A stretch of 64,000 nucleotides of DNA from Opitutia bacterium ISCC 52 (GTDB taxonomy: Bacteria > Verrucomicrobiota > Verrucomicrobiia > Opitutales > UBA2995): contig CP076040.1 of the NCBI GenBank assembly GCA_014529675.2, positions 1,860,001-1,924,000 of the forward strand, in the 5' to 3' direction. Numbering within the stretch: position 1 is the first letter of the stretch; each line of letters starts with the position of its first letter. The notes below the pieces were generated by a model. The model searched no databases, was not told the DNA's origin, and saw nothing but the letters and a program-made list of their open reading frames with translations. Position numbers and translations under genes: made by a program. This document shows, in pieces, positions 26,362 to 35,479 of this stretch.

Positions 26362-27918
26362 ATGAATTCTCGCCTACTAAAGGTTTTTCTACTCGGGTAT
26401 TTGGTTTGTTTTGGCGCTACGTTGTTAGCTGAAAAACGAGAAGTAACCTTACTGTTCACCAATGACTTTGAAAGTGCGTTCGATCCAATACCAGCCTATT
26501 GGCGTGATGATATCGAACTGATTGGTGGTGCTCCTCAAATTGCAACCTTGGTAAATAATATCCGGGAAGAAGAGGAATTAGTATTCCTGTTTGATTCAGG
26601 AGACATTTTTACCGGGATTCTCTCAAAATTGACGGAGGGAGCGGTGCCTATGGAAATGATGATCACCATGGGCTACGATGCCATGGCGATTGGCAATCAC
26701 GAGTTTGAGTATGGATGGGAGAGTTTTGCAGAGCAGAAGAACCGACTTCCTTTCCCTGTGCTGGGGGCCAATATGTTTTATGCCGATACGGGGCGAAGGT
26801 ATGCCCAGCCCTACACGATTGTGGAACGGGACGGGTTTCGTATCGGTGTAGTGGGAATTATGGGACAGGATGCGGGGACGGCGATCATTCCTTCTCATGT
26901 AGCTGGGGTGGATGTTCGTGATCCGATTCCCGTCGTGCAAGCTTGGGTGGATGAATTGCGCCCTCAAGTTGACATCGTGTTAGCTCTTACTCACCAGGGG
27001 AAGACCGCGCCTATGCAAACGGATGATGAAGCGCACCCAGAAATTCACCGAGGGATCGAGGCCGATTATCGGATGGCAGGTGCTGTGAAGGGAATCGATG
27101 TTCTCTTTGGTGGCCATGCTGATGCGGGAACCGAAGAAGCTGTAGTCCATAAGAAGACGGGAACGCTCATTATGCAGACCTATGGGCAGGGAACCAGGCT
27201 AGGACAGCTTAAACTGTCATTTGATACCGAATTTAAAGAGATTGTTTCGCACGAAGGCAGACTGATTCCGGTAGTGAGTAACGAACTTGAGCCGCATCCT
27301 GTGATTGTTGAAAAGCTAGCTCACTACAGAGCTCAGTTTCCGGAGCTTGAGGAAACCGTATTTTATGCTCAGGAGCGATTATCTAGGGCTTACAACGAAG
27401 AGTCCGATCTTGGAAATCTCTACGCCGATATTCTGCGAGATGAATTGGAGGCTGAGATAGGTTTTATCAATGCTGGTGCGCTTAGGAAAGATTTGCCTCA
27501 GGGAGATGTGCCTTTGGCGGACTTGATGGATTCCTTTCCTTTTCAGGATGAGGTGGTGGTCTTGGAAATGACCGGAGCACAGATCATGGATGTACTGGAA
27601 CAATCGCTGACTTTGGAGCGTGGGTTACTTCAGTTGTCAGGCCCTAAAGTTCGTTATCATAAACAGCGTTCCACAGCAAATCGTGTTTATACGGTTGAGA
27701 TGGAAAAGTATTCTCTGAAGCTCTCCCAGACTTACAAGGTAGCGACGATCGAAATCTTAGCCCAGGGTGGAGATCTGTTTTCGGCTTTTACCGAAGCCAA
27801 ACGACTGACCCCAAAAGGTAGCCAGATTACCTTTGCCGATATGCTCAAGGAAAACCTCAGTCGCCGACAAGTGGTTGGATTGCCAGTTCGTGGAAGGATG
27901 ATACCGGTTTTGGATTAA
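26362..27918 (+). CDS. Secreted 5'-nucleotidase/bifunctional metallophosphatase
   Basis: A 518-residue exported enzyme of the 5'-nucleotidase family. Signal peptide residues 1-23. Metallophosphatase motifs: Asp35 (TNDFES), DSGD at 78-81, GNHEFEYG from 111, LTHQG and GGHADAG. The C-terminal domain (5'-nucleotidase C) carries the substrate-binding region ESDLGNLYADIL and FPFQDEVVVLEMTG. It would dephosphorylate nucleotides or sugar phosphates in the periplasm. The active-site opening departs slightly from TND-x-H (here TND-F-E), so substrate range may differ. Confidence 0.87.
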   Translation: MNSRLLKVFLLGYLVCFGATLLAEKREVTLLFTNDFESAFDPIPAYWRDDIELIGGAPQIATLVNNIREEEELVFLFDSGDIFTGILSKLTEGAVPMEMMITMGYDAMAIGNHEFEYGWESFAEQKNRLPFPVLGANMFYADTGRRYAQPYTIVERDGFRIGVVGIMGQDAGTAIIPSHVAGVDVRDPIPVVQAWVDELRPQVDIVLALTHQGKTAPMQTDDEAHPEIHRGIEADYRMAGAVKGIDVLFGGHADAGTEEAVVHKKTGTLIMQTYGQGTRLGQLKLSFDTEFKEIVSHEGRLIPVVSNELEPHPVIVEKLAHYRAQFPELEETVFYAQERLSRAYNEESDLGNLYADILRDELEAEIGFINAGALRKDLPQGDVPLADLMDSFPFQDEVVVLEMTGAQIMDVLEQSLTLERGLLQLSGPKVRYHKQRSTANRVYTVEMEKYSLKLSQTYKVATIEILAQGGDLFSAFTEAKRLTPKGSQITFADMLKENLSRRQVVGLPVRGRMIPVLD

Positions 27919-28054
27919 ACCTGATGTAGTCGGGTTATAAGTACAGTAAACAAGCGGCTTAGAGTGGATTATGACTCCTTGAAAAGCAGTGCATTTTAAC
28001 CGGATTGATTTTCTGAGTTGAGCTTTCTGAGTATTTTTCCTCAATTGGAGGGCT

Positions 28055-29413
28055 ATGCTATTATCTCGTTACCTTAGAATTGTTGTTGTGCTCTGTATAT
28101 TTTCCTCCGCGATGTCTGTCTTTGCGCAGGATGGAGGATTGGAGTTTGATGGCCAAACCTATGAGCTTGAAGCTTTCGTGATCTACGAAACGCCGATTGA
28201 TGTAATTGATGGTTTTACAGGCGAAAAGTACATTGGAAACAATCCCGTGGTGTTGGATTTTGCCGATACGTTTAATGATCTGTTACTGGGTTACCATAAG
28301 AAGTTGCTGATTCATGAGATACAGCATTTGCAATTCCGCCTTGAAGATGGATTAGCCTTTGAGAAGGAGTTGGATGAACTCTCAAAATCTTTTGGTATTA
28401 AGAAATTCGACGTCGATCACACGCGGTGGATGGTGAAAGAGAAATCGATTCTTCACCGTTTGCATACAGAACCCTTTTATAAAATCGATGCGATGATCGT
28501 GTGGGATGTTGACGAATTGAATCGCATGCTGCCTGACAAGCCCCAGAATAAATATGCGAAGGATATTCATTTCAATGAAGAGAAAGGCATTTGGGAGCGC
28601 CGTGTAACCACCCATTGGAAAGTCTCTTATATGAGAGCTCCTACAGGGAATAGGACTATCGGAAATCCCGTAAATATAGAAAAGTTTCAAGGCCTCAATC
28701 TGGATACGAATAGAGGTTATCATTTTTCCGAAGGTTTGAGTAATGATGTCCCTTCTAGAGCCTTTAAGGATGTGAATTTGACCTATCCGGTTTTGATTCG
28801 TTCCGATGAGCCTCGGGAGGAGCAAGTGCTACGTCTTAATCAGACCTTCGTTAAAAACCTGGTCCATATCTATGATCCCTTCAGTTGGGTTGCACGTCGT
28901 GACACACGTTTTCGTGGTGGGTTCTACCGCGAGATGCACGAGGCAGTTATAAAGAATCGATTCAGAGTAAAAGACCGTGAGTGGTTTGACCAAGTGCTTG
29001 CTCGCTTTCTTTCCGATGTTATTACGACCAAGCGGCATGGAACGAAGGAAATTTACTCTTTGTATGTGCTTCAGCGATTCAATCTTACTAGAAATGTGCT
29101 GGGTGAAGATCTGGACCTTCTTAATTGGAACAAGGGTGAAAAACGAGAAGGAGAGGCTAAAAGAAAGGATGCCCGGGTTTGGATCAACTATAAGAGCCCG
29201 GGCGGCGCACGCTTTATCATGCTCGATGCCTACATGCGTTACACGGATAAGTTTTTGAATGCGCTCAGAACCAACGTCGCCAATGCGAGCAAAAGTGAAA
29301 CGGGACAAGAGCTCTTTAAGCGCACGATCGAAGAAGTTTCTGGAGTTCCGTTCGATCGATATGAAAAAGCTGCCGTCAAAGCGCAGAAGCAAATGATCGA
29401 GAAATATCGCTGA
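28055..29413 (+). CDS. Secreted orphan protein with HExxH motif
   Basis: A 452-residue protein I do not recognise. Residues 1-25 are a Sec signal (ending SVFAQ). The next stretch YELEAFVIYETPIDVIDGFTG is conserved-looking. LLIHEIQHLQF places HEIQH, a zincin-like HExxH, at residues 87-91. A Glu or His third ligand cannot be fixed. The C-terminal half is rich in basic and aromatic residues (FSWVARRDTRFRGGFYREMHE). It is 79 bp upstream of the DUF1549/DUF1553 gene and may share its transcript. Peptidase function is a motif-level suggestion only; chance occurrence of HExxH is possible. Confidence 0.7.
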   Translation: MLLSRYLRIVVVLCIFSSAMSVFAQDGGLEFDGQTYELEAFVIYETPIDVIDGFTGEKYIGNNPVVLDFADTFNDLLLGYHKKLLIHEIQHLQFRLEDGLAFEKELDELSKSFGIKKFDVDHTRWMVKEKSILHRLHTEPFYKIDAMIVWDVDELNRMLPDKPQNKYAKDIHFNEEKGIWERRVTTHWKVSYMRAPTGNRTIGNPVNIEKFQGLNLDTNRGYHFSEGLSNDVPSRAFKDVNLTYPVLIRSDEPREEQVLRLNQTFVKNLVHIYDPFSWVARRDTRFRGGFYREMHEAVIKNRFRVKDREWFDQVLARFLSDVITTKRHGTKEIYSLYVLQRFNLTRNVLGEDLDLLNWNKGEKREGEAKRKDARVWINYKSPGGARFIMLDAYMRYTDKFLNALRTNVANASKSETGQELFKRTIEEVSGVPFDRYEKAAVKAQKQMIEKYR

Positions 29414-29492
29414 GTTTAAGCTCTTGCAGAATTGACCTTGTAGAAAGGGAATTTAAGGCGTTACCTATTGGGGACTAGAGACGTATCTCTTT

Positions 29493-32381
29493 ATGCCTTC
29501 GTTTAACCCCAATCGATTCTCCGTTTTCGCTACATTGGTAGTAGTGTTGTCTGCTGGGCTATCCAGTCTAAATGGCGTTGATTTTGAGAAGGATGTTGTC
29601 CCCGTTCTGGAAGCCAAATGCCTCGGTTGTCATAATCCCAATATTCTAAAGGGGGATTTTTCCATGACGACCAAAGAGGATATCCTGGCAGTTGGGGATG
29701 ATATACTGATTCCAGGGGATGCTGAAGGAAGTATGCTTTATTGGATTACAGTTCCCTTTGAAGGGGATCCGCCGGAGATGCCTGAGGATGGAGAAGCACT
29801 GACCGAAGCTGAGGCAAGTCTTTTGGCTGAGTGGATTAATGAAGGTGCAGAATGGCCCGAAGGTCTGGTTCTTAAAGAAGCTTCCAAAGCAGATAAGTCC
29901 TGGTGGGCTTATCAGCCATTAAAGGAATCCTCTAAGTATTCTATTGATGAATACATTGAAGCTGGGCTGAAGGAAAATGGGTTGGTGATGAATGCAGAGG
30001 CCGACCGAAGGACTTTAATTCGAAGAGCGACGTACGATTTGATAGGATTGCCGCCAATGCCCGAAGAGGTGAATCGTTTTGTCAACGACTCCGATCCTGA
30101 AGCTTACGAAAAACTCATCGATCGATTGTTGGCATCCAAGCATTACGGAGAACGTTGGGGAAGGCATTGGTTGGATATTGTTCGATTTGGAGAAAGTGTT
30201 GGGTATGAACAGAATTGGATCATCGACGACCTGTGGCCTTTCCGTGATTATGTGATTCGGTCGCTGAATGAGGATAAACCGTTCGATCTGTTGATCCGTG
30301 AACATATAGCGGGAGATATTATTGGGAAAGGAGATCCGGACATAGAAATCGGAAGTGCCTTTCTGGTAGCCGGTCCTTACGACAGTGTAAACAATCAGGA
30401 TGCTGCGCAGGCGGCCCAGATTCGCGCCAACACCTTGGACGAAATTATCAATGCCACAGGGGAAGCTTTTCTGGGTATGACTCTAACCTGTGCTCGCTGC
30501 CACGATCACAAGTTTGATCCCATCTCTCAGGCAGACTACTATCAGCTCTATGCTACATTCGCCGGCGTTCGTCATGGCGTTGTGCCCTGGGCCAGCCAGG
30601 AAGCCAAGCAGGAGCGAGCACAAACTCTAAAACCGTTGAATCAGGCGAAAGATGCGGTAGAGGATGAACTCTCCTCTTTAAATCAAACGATATTTCAGCG
30701 TTCTTTAAAAAACTTGGCCGCTTTTGAAAGCCAATGGTCAAGGCCTCATGCAAATCGAACAGGCACAGAAGAACGATTCTCGCCTATCGAAGCCAAGTTC
30801 ATTCGACTCATTTGTGAAGCACAGGATATGGATCCAGATTCGAATGTTAACTGGCGTATTGATGAGTTTGAAGTTTGGTCCTCTGAAGATAAGCCTCTCA
30901 ATGTGGCACTCGCTAGCAGTGGAGGAGTGGCACATGGAAAGGGGCGAGAAATTGAAGACTTTCCCAATGCTTATGGACCCCAGCATACCAATGATGGAAA
31001 ATTTGATCAGCGCTTTATATCGATGGATGACAGATTTACCATCGAGCTGGCCGAGCCCACTTTGATTGATCGCATAACTTTTTCCAGTGCTCGGATAGAA
31101 GATGATCCAACCATTTTCAAATTCGCCTTTGTCGCGGATTACAGGATTGAAACTTCCGTTGACGGAGAATTCTGGACGGAAGTGGCAAATGGACGTGACC
31201 GGAGACCTGTTCCTAAAATGCCGTCCAATCCTTCTTCTTTTATTCAGCGAGTTTTCCGAGATCATATGGAGGTTCGGCTGATAGATCTGGGAAAGTCAGA
31301 AGTAGAGTCAGCCCGAATAGCGGGATTAAATTCTGAAATATCACGGCTAAATCGTGAAATTAAGAACGTGCCTGCGCTTCCGAAGGCCTGGATGGGAACA
31401 CGTAACAAAAAAGACTCAGCGGGTCCATTTCATGTGTTTATCGGGGGTAGTCCTCAGAAACAGGGTGTCACTGTTCAACCAGCAAGTATCTCTACGCTAA
31501 GCGAAGTGACGCCTGGTTTTAAGCTGGAAACGGAGACAGATGAAGCGAACCGTCGAGTCGCTTTGGCAGAATGGATTACAAGCTCGGATAATCCCCTGAC
31601 GCCACGCGTTCTGGTTAATCGCCTGTGGCACTATCATTTTGGTACCGGAATCGTAGATACACCTAATGATTTCGGGTATATGGGAGGAAGGCCGACTCAT
31701 CCAGAGTTACTCGACTATTTGGCGAACACGTTAAAAGAGAACAATTGGCAACTCAAGGAGCTACATAAGGAGATTATGACTTCTAAAGTCTATAGGCAGA
31801 CTTCGGATTGGCGCGAAGATGGCGCCGCATTGGATGCTGATAGCCGGCTTTTGTGGCGCTTTCCACCACGCCGACTTTCTGCGGAGGAGATTCGTGATAC
31901 GATTCTCGCAGTGTCGGGGAATCTGGATACATCTATGGGAGGAGAAGGATTTCGTCTCTACTACTATATGCGTGACAACGTATCCACTTACGAGCCGTTG
32001 GACCAACATTCGGATGAAACCTATCGCCGGGCCGTTTATCATCAAAATGCTCGAGCATCCGTTGTCGACTTGATGACTGATTTTGATCAGGCAGATTGCA
32101 CGCTATCTACTCCGCGTCGTGTGCTGACAACTACACCTTTACAGGCCCTGACCATGATGAATCATTCCTTCACGATGGATATGGCGGTTGATCTAGCCGA
32201 CCGAGCTTCGTCGATGGGGCAAACTCCGGAAGCGCAAATTGAAGGGCTGTATGAAATCGTTTATCAGCGAGCTCCTCGATCGGAGGAAGTATCACAATTG
32301 AAGCAACTCGTGGCTGATCACGGTTTACGTTCCCTTTCGCGGGCCATTTTAAATTCGAGCGAACTTATTTATTTGGATTAA
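29493..32381 (+). CDS. DUF1549/DUF1553 (PSD1) cytochrome-like protein
   Basis: A 962-residue exported protein. After the signal (to about residue 29) comes a PSCyt1-type haem site CLGCH at 43-47, the DUF1549 block (RRATYDLIGLPPMPEE and RWGRHWLDIVRFGES), a second CARCHDHKFDPIS haem motif, an inserted discoidin-like beta-sandwich region around residues 420-600 (FSPIEAKFIRL and TIELAEPTLIDRITFSS) and the DUF1553 end (PRVLVNRLWHYHFGTGIV). Family function is unproven; dihaem redox work in the periplasm on carbohydrate is often proposed. It is followed after 9 bp by DUF1501, its usual partner. Confidence 0.9.
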   Translation: MPSFNPNRFSVFATLVVVLSAGLSSLNGVDFEKDVVPVLEAKCLGCHNPNILKGDFSMTTKEDILAVGDDILIPGDAEGSMLYWITVPFEGDPPEMPEDGEALTEAEASLLAEWINEGAEWPEGLVLKEASKADKSWWAYQPLKESSKYSIDEYIEAGLKENGLVMNAEADRRTLIRRATYDLIGLPPMPEEVNRFVNDSDPEAYEKLIDRLLASKHYGERWGRHWLDIVRFGESVGYEQNWIIDDLWPFRDYVIRSLNEDKPFDLLIREHIAGDIIGKGDPDIEIGSAFLVAGPYDSVNNQDAAQAAQIRANTLDEIINATGEAFLGMTLTCARCHDHKFDPISQADYYQLYATFAGVRHGVVPWASQEAKQERAQTLKPLNQAKDAVEDELSSLNQTIFQRSLKNLAAFESQWSRPHANRTGTEERFSPIEAKFIRLICEAQDMDPDSNVNWRIDEFEVWSSEDKPLNVALASSGGVAHGKGREIEDFPNAYGPQHTNDGKFDQRFISMDDRFTIELAEPTLIDRITFSSARIEDDPTIFKFAFVADYRIETSVDGEFWTEVANGRDRRPVPKMPSNPSSFIQRVFRDHMEVRLIDLGKSEVESARIAGLNSEISRLNREIKNVPALPKAWMGTRNKKDSAGPFHVFIGGSPQKQGVTVQPASISTLSEVTPGFKLETETDEANRRVALAEWITSSDNPLTPRVLVNRLWHYHFGTGIVDTPNDFGYMGGRPTHPELLDYLANTLKENNWQLKELHKEIMTSKVYRQTSDWREDGAALDADSRLLWRFPPRRLSAEEIRDTILAVSGNLDTSMGGEGFRLYYYMRDNVSTYEPLDQHSDETYRRAVYHQNARASVVDLMTDFDQADCTLSTPRRVLTTTPLQALTMMNHSFTMDMAVDLADRASSMGQTPEAQIEGLYEIVYQRAPRSEEVSQLKQLVADHGLRSLSRAILNSSELIYLD

Positions 32382-32390
32382 ACAATCACC

Positions 32391-33827
32391 ATGCATCAAC
32401 ACCTGAACGAATATTCTCGCCGGCGCTTTTTAGGAAACGTTACCACTGGGCTCATGGGCGTCGGCTTAAGTCATTTGTTGGGGGGTGAAAATTTACAGGC
32501 ACAATCGGATTGGAAACCTGGTGTGGGTATGACTCACATAAAACCACGAGCGAAACGAGTGCTCCAAATATTTTGTCCGGGTGCTGCTTCGCATATGGAT
32601 TTGTGGGAACACAAACCTGTGCTGGAGAAATACGATGGTAAGCCACTTCCCGGTGAAGAAAACATGGTTTCCTTTCAAGGTAAGAATGGTCCACTCATGA
32701 GAAGTCCATGGGATTTCAAACCTGCAGGCCAGAGTGGTAAAATGATTTCCACCATGTTGCCGCACATGGCCGAGCATGTGGACGACATTGCATTCTTTCA
32801 CGGAATGACTTCTAAGACCAATACGCACGGCCCTGGTTGTGTATTCGTAAATACCGGACATCCCACGGAGGGCTTTCCTAGTGCAGGGGCTTGGGTCAGT
32901 TACGCGCTGGGGAGTATGGCTGATGATTTGCCCACCTATGTGGCTATACCTGATATTCGGGGCGAACCACCCAATGGAAAGGCCAACTGGAGCAATGGTT
33001 TTTTACCCGCTAAACATCAGGCAATTACTATGGCTGCCCATCGGCCAATTCGTAATCTTCGGCAACCAGATCAGGTGAGCGATGCTGAAGAAAAGCAAAC
33101 ACGTGAGACACTCAAGTTTCTAAATGAGCAACACGCCAACTTGCGACCCGAAGAGAGTGATCTTCAGGCTCGAATGAATGCCTATGAGTTGGCTGCACGT
33201 ATGCAATTGTCCGCACCTGAGGTGAGTGATTTCAAAAGTGAGCCTCAACACATTCATCAATTGTATGGCACCGATTCACAAAACAGCCTGAAGGCCTCGT
33301 ATGCGCAAAATTGTTTGTTGGCCAGAAGGCTTTTAGAGCGCGGGGTTCGTTATGTGAACCTCTATTGCGCCTCCAGGGCCAGTGGTGTGGATGGACTTCT
33401 CAACTGGGATGCACACAAGACCCTCGAGGCAGATTATCAACGCCATATGCCGGTTTTTGATCAACCAACGGCAGCGTTGTTATCGGACCTCAAGCAACGT
33501 GGGATGATGGAAGATACCTTAGTGCTTTGGACAACCGAGTTTGGTCGTATGCCAACACGCCAGAATGGAACGCTTGGCCGTGATCACAATCCTGATGGCT
33601 TTACCCTTTGGATGATGGGGGGCGGTGTTAAAGGAGGAACCAGTTATGGTGCAACTGACGACTTTGGTCGTAGAGCTGAAATTAATCCGACTTCCATTTG
33701 GGAATACTATTCAACGGTCCTCCATATCCTTGGCCTCGATTACGAACAACTCAGCTGGTATTACAATGGACTTGATCGTCGTATAACAGACGTCCACGGC
33801 CATGTGATTAAGGACGTGCTGGTGTAG
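32391..33827 (+). CDS. DUF1501 protein with Tat-like signal
   Basis: A 478-residue protein of the DUF1501 family, distantly related to sulfatase/alkaline phosphatase folds. The N-terminus YSRRRFLGNVTTGLMGVGLS is a twin-arginine-type signal. Conserved blocks include PGAASHMDLWEHKP, LWTTEFGRMP and GRDHNPDGFTLWMMGGGVKGG. The formylglycine motif of true sulfatases is absent. It starts 9 bp after the DUF1549/DUF1553 gene and is probably translated from the same mRNA. Function unknown, but co-export with a haem partner suggests a periplasmic complex. Confidence 0.9.
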   Translation: MHQHLNEYSRRRFLGNVTTGLMGVGLSHLLGGENLQAQSDWKPGVGMTHIKPRAKRVLQIFCPGAASHMDLWEHKPVLEKYDGKPLPGEENMVSFQGKNGPLMRSPWDFKPAGQSGKMISTMLPHMAEHVDDIAFFHGMTSKTNTHGPGCVFVNTGHPTEGFPSAGAWVSYALGSMADDLPTYVAIPDIRGEPPNGKANWSNGFLPAKHQAITMAAHRPIRNLRQPDQVSDAEEKQTRETLKFLNEQHANLRPEESDLQARMNAYELAARMQLSAPEVSDFKSEPQHIHQLYGTDSQNSLKASYAQNCLLARRLLERGVRYVNLYCASRASGVDGLLNWDAHKTLEADYQRHMPVFDQPTAALLSDLKQRGMMEDTLVLWTTEFGRMPTRQNGTLGRDHNPDGFTLWMMGGGVKGGTSYGATDDFGRRAEINPTSIWEYYSTVLHILGLDYEQLSWYYNGLDRRITDVHGHVIKDVLV

Positions 33828-33833
33828 GAAATA

Positions 33834-33921
33834 ATCGTCCTCATCGTCCTACTTGTTCAGCTCTGCTGAACCTCCTACTTAATTATTTGGCTGTAGGTGA
33901 GGTTCTTACTCTTCGTCTTAG
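33834..33921 (+). repeat. GTCCTC element with internal hairpin
   Basis: ATCGTCCTCATCGTCCTACTTG is interrupted by a hairpin: GTTCAG (33855-33860), loop CTCTG, CTGAAC (33866-33871), then CTCCTACTT. The copy at 39405-39492 has the same flanks (TACTTG and CTCCTACTT) with a different hairpin. It abuts copy B of the longer element. Confidence 0.6.
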
Positions 33922-34048
33922 TCTTGTTCCGGTGTCAGGCCTTCTCGCAGGCTCGTGAACACTGCGTGCCCGGTCTGTTATTCAGCGCTGCGCTAGTAGA
34001 TGTGGCGGCATTGCCTTGGTAGTCATCACTGCGTTCCTCGGAACTCTT
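33922..34048 (-). repeat. Copy B of the dispersed ~100-130-nt element
   Basis: Read on the minus strand it begins AAGAGTTCCGAG at 34048 and ends ACCGGAACAAGA at 33922, with the same block order as copy A at 3909-4004. It supplies the last codons of the dead sulfatase frame, whose stop is at 33935-33937. Confidence 0.65.
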
Positions 34049-35374
34049 TCTCAAATCTAGATTCCTGCTCGCTCGGCGATCGAGCACTACCTTTTGGTCT
34101 CTGGCTGACTTGTGCTTGAATTCATCGACCGTGATAGCGGCTTGGGCGCGACGTTTGTTTGGGTTTTTCAAACAGGGAACCAGACTCAGACCGTCCAAGG
34201 TTTGATCGGGTGTGTTCAAGTTGCACAGCTCAATGAGCGTGGGAAAGAGGTCTACGGTGCTTGCTGGTTGCTTGCAAACCTGTCCGGCATCGCCTACTTG
34301 GGGCGCGGCTACAATCATAGGGATCCGAGTGCCCTCCTCCCACAGGGTTCTCTTGTGCCAGTGTTGTTTCTCTCCGAGATGCCAGCCATGATCCGACCAC
34401 AACACGATGATAGTGTTATTAGCGTGAGGACTTTCGTTCAATGCATCGAGTACTCTGCCTACTTGGGCATCGGCGAAACTGATGCTTGCCAGGTAATGTT
34501 GGATTGCGGTGGTCCATTGTCCTGCGTCACGGGTTTTTTTCATGTCTACTTACTTGCGTAGGGCCAGTTTCTTACCGGCCTCGGGAAGGTCGTCGAGATC
34601 TTCCGGAAGATCATCGGGTACGATGATCTCATCCAGGGGATACAGATCCAGGTATTCCTTCGGAAAATACCAAGGCATGTGTGGACGAAAAATACCACAG
34701 GCGAGAAAGAAGGGTTTCTCTTGTTTCTCTTTCAGAAAATCGACGCAGAATTGAGCTGCTCTGGCGTCATCGAATTCGGCTTCCGGCTTTTCCAAGGCTC
34801 CCCAATCCACTTCTTTGGAGTAGAGAGTTACGCCGGAGAAAGGAAACTCATCGGGTGTCTGAACTGCCTCTGCTAATCCGTATCGCTCCAGGTCTTCATA
34901 GGCGAAGGCATTGTCATGAAAGGCCAATGGTTGGAACTCATCCCAGTTCTCCGGAGGATTATTGCCGTAAGTGTGGTGAAATATTTTTCCTGCTCCGGCC
35001 GTGGTGTATCCGTGAGCCTTGAAATGTCCAGGTATGGTTACCAGATCTGGCGGATTGGGTTTCCACCATTGCTTGTTTCCATAGATGCCGCTGGTACTTG
35101 GTAGTTGACCACTCATCACTGCCGCCCGACTTGGACAACAAACCGGGGAAGCCGTGTGAGCATTGTGAAATGCGGTTCCTCGTACTGCCAGCCGATCGAA
35201 GTTGGGCGTATGTGCCTTTCCGGGGTAACCACCCATGTAGCCGACCCAGTCGTTTAGATCGTCCACAGCAATAAAGAGTACGTTAGGCTGTTCTCCTGCT
35301 TGGGCTCTTACTCCGAGCGGACAGACCCAAAGGCAGACGATTAGAGGAATATAATGAAGAATTCGAGGATACAT
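33935..35374 (-). pseudogene. Iduronate-2-sulfatase-like gene, disrupted
   Basis: Two abutting pieces in the same frame form one sulfatase. Piece one (35374-34550, 274 aa) has a signal peptide and the formylglycine motif CCPSR at 79-83. It ends GKKLALRK followed by TAA at 34552-34550; the frame then continues without shift into MKKTRDAGQWTTAIQHYLAS and WSDHGWHLGEKQHWHKRTLW (metal-site region). A single nonsense change therefore splits it. The C-terminal subdomain expected after SLVPCLKNPNK is also missing and is replaced by a translated REP (34090-34065) and copy B of a dispersed element. The intact relative at 59622-61058 shows what was lost. Almost surely non-functional. Confidence 0.85.
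34065..34090 (-). repeat. REP-like palindrome inside the sulfatase relic
   Basis: Minus-strand GTAG at 34090-34087, then a CTCGATCGCCGAGCGAGC stem-loop. It is in frame and reads VVLDRRASR in the relic; the copy at 50607-50631 reads VGLDRRASR in the same frame. Confidence 0.75.
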
Positions 35375-35479
35375 GTGGGGTAGAGGCGAAACTCTTCTTG
35401 AGGGTCACTTTAATTTATTCAGTTGTCGAACCGATTTTGAAGGCTATAGCTTTCTTGTCAGAATTTCAGTCTACCTGCT

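Noticed and set aside
28829-29392. 187-codon antisense frame inside the orphan HExxH gene
   Set aside because: The sense frame has a signal peptide and continues intact; the antisense frame has no recognisable features.
30738-31265. 175-codon antisense frame inside the DUF1549/DUF1553 gene
   Set aside because: The sense protein is continuous with family blocks on both sides.
34550-34552. Recoding of the TAA in the broken sulfatase as a readthrough codon
   Set aside because: TAA is not a known selenocysteine or pyrrolysine codon, and the gene also lost its C-terminus, so loss of function is simpler.
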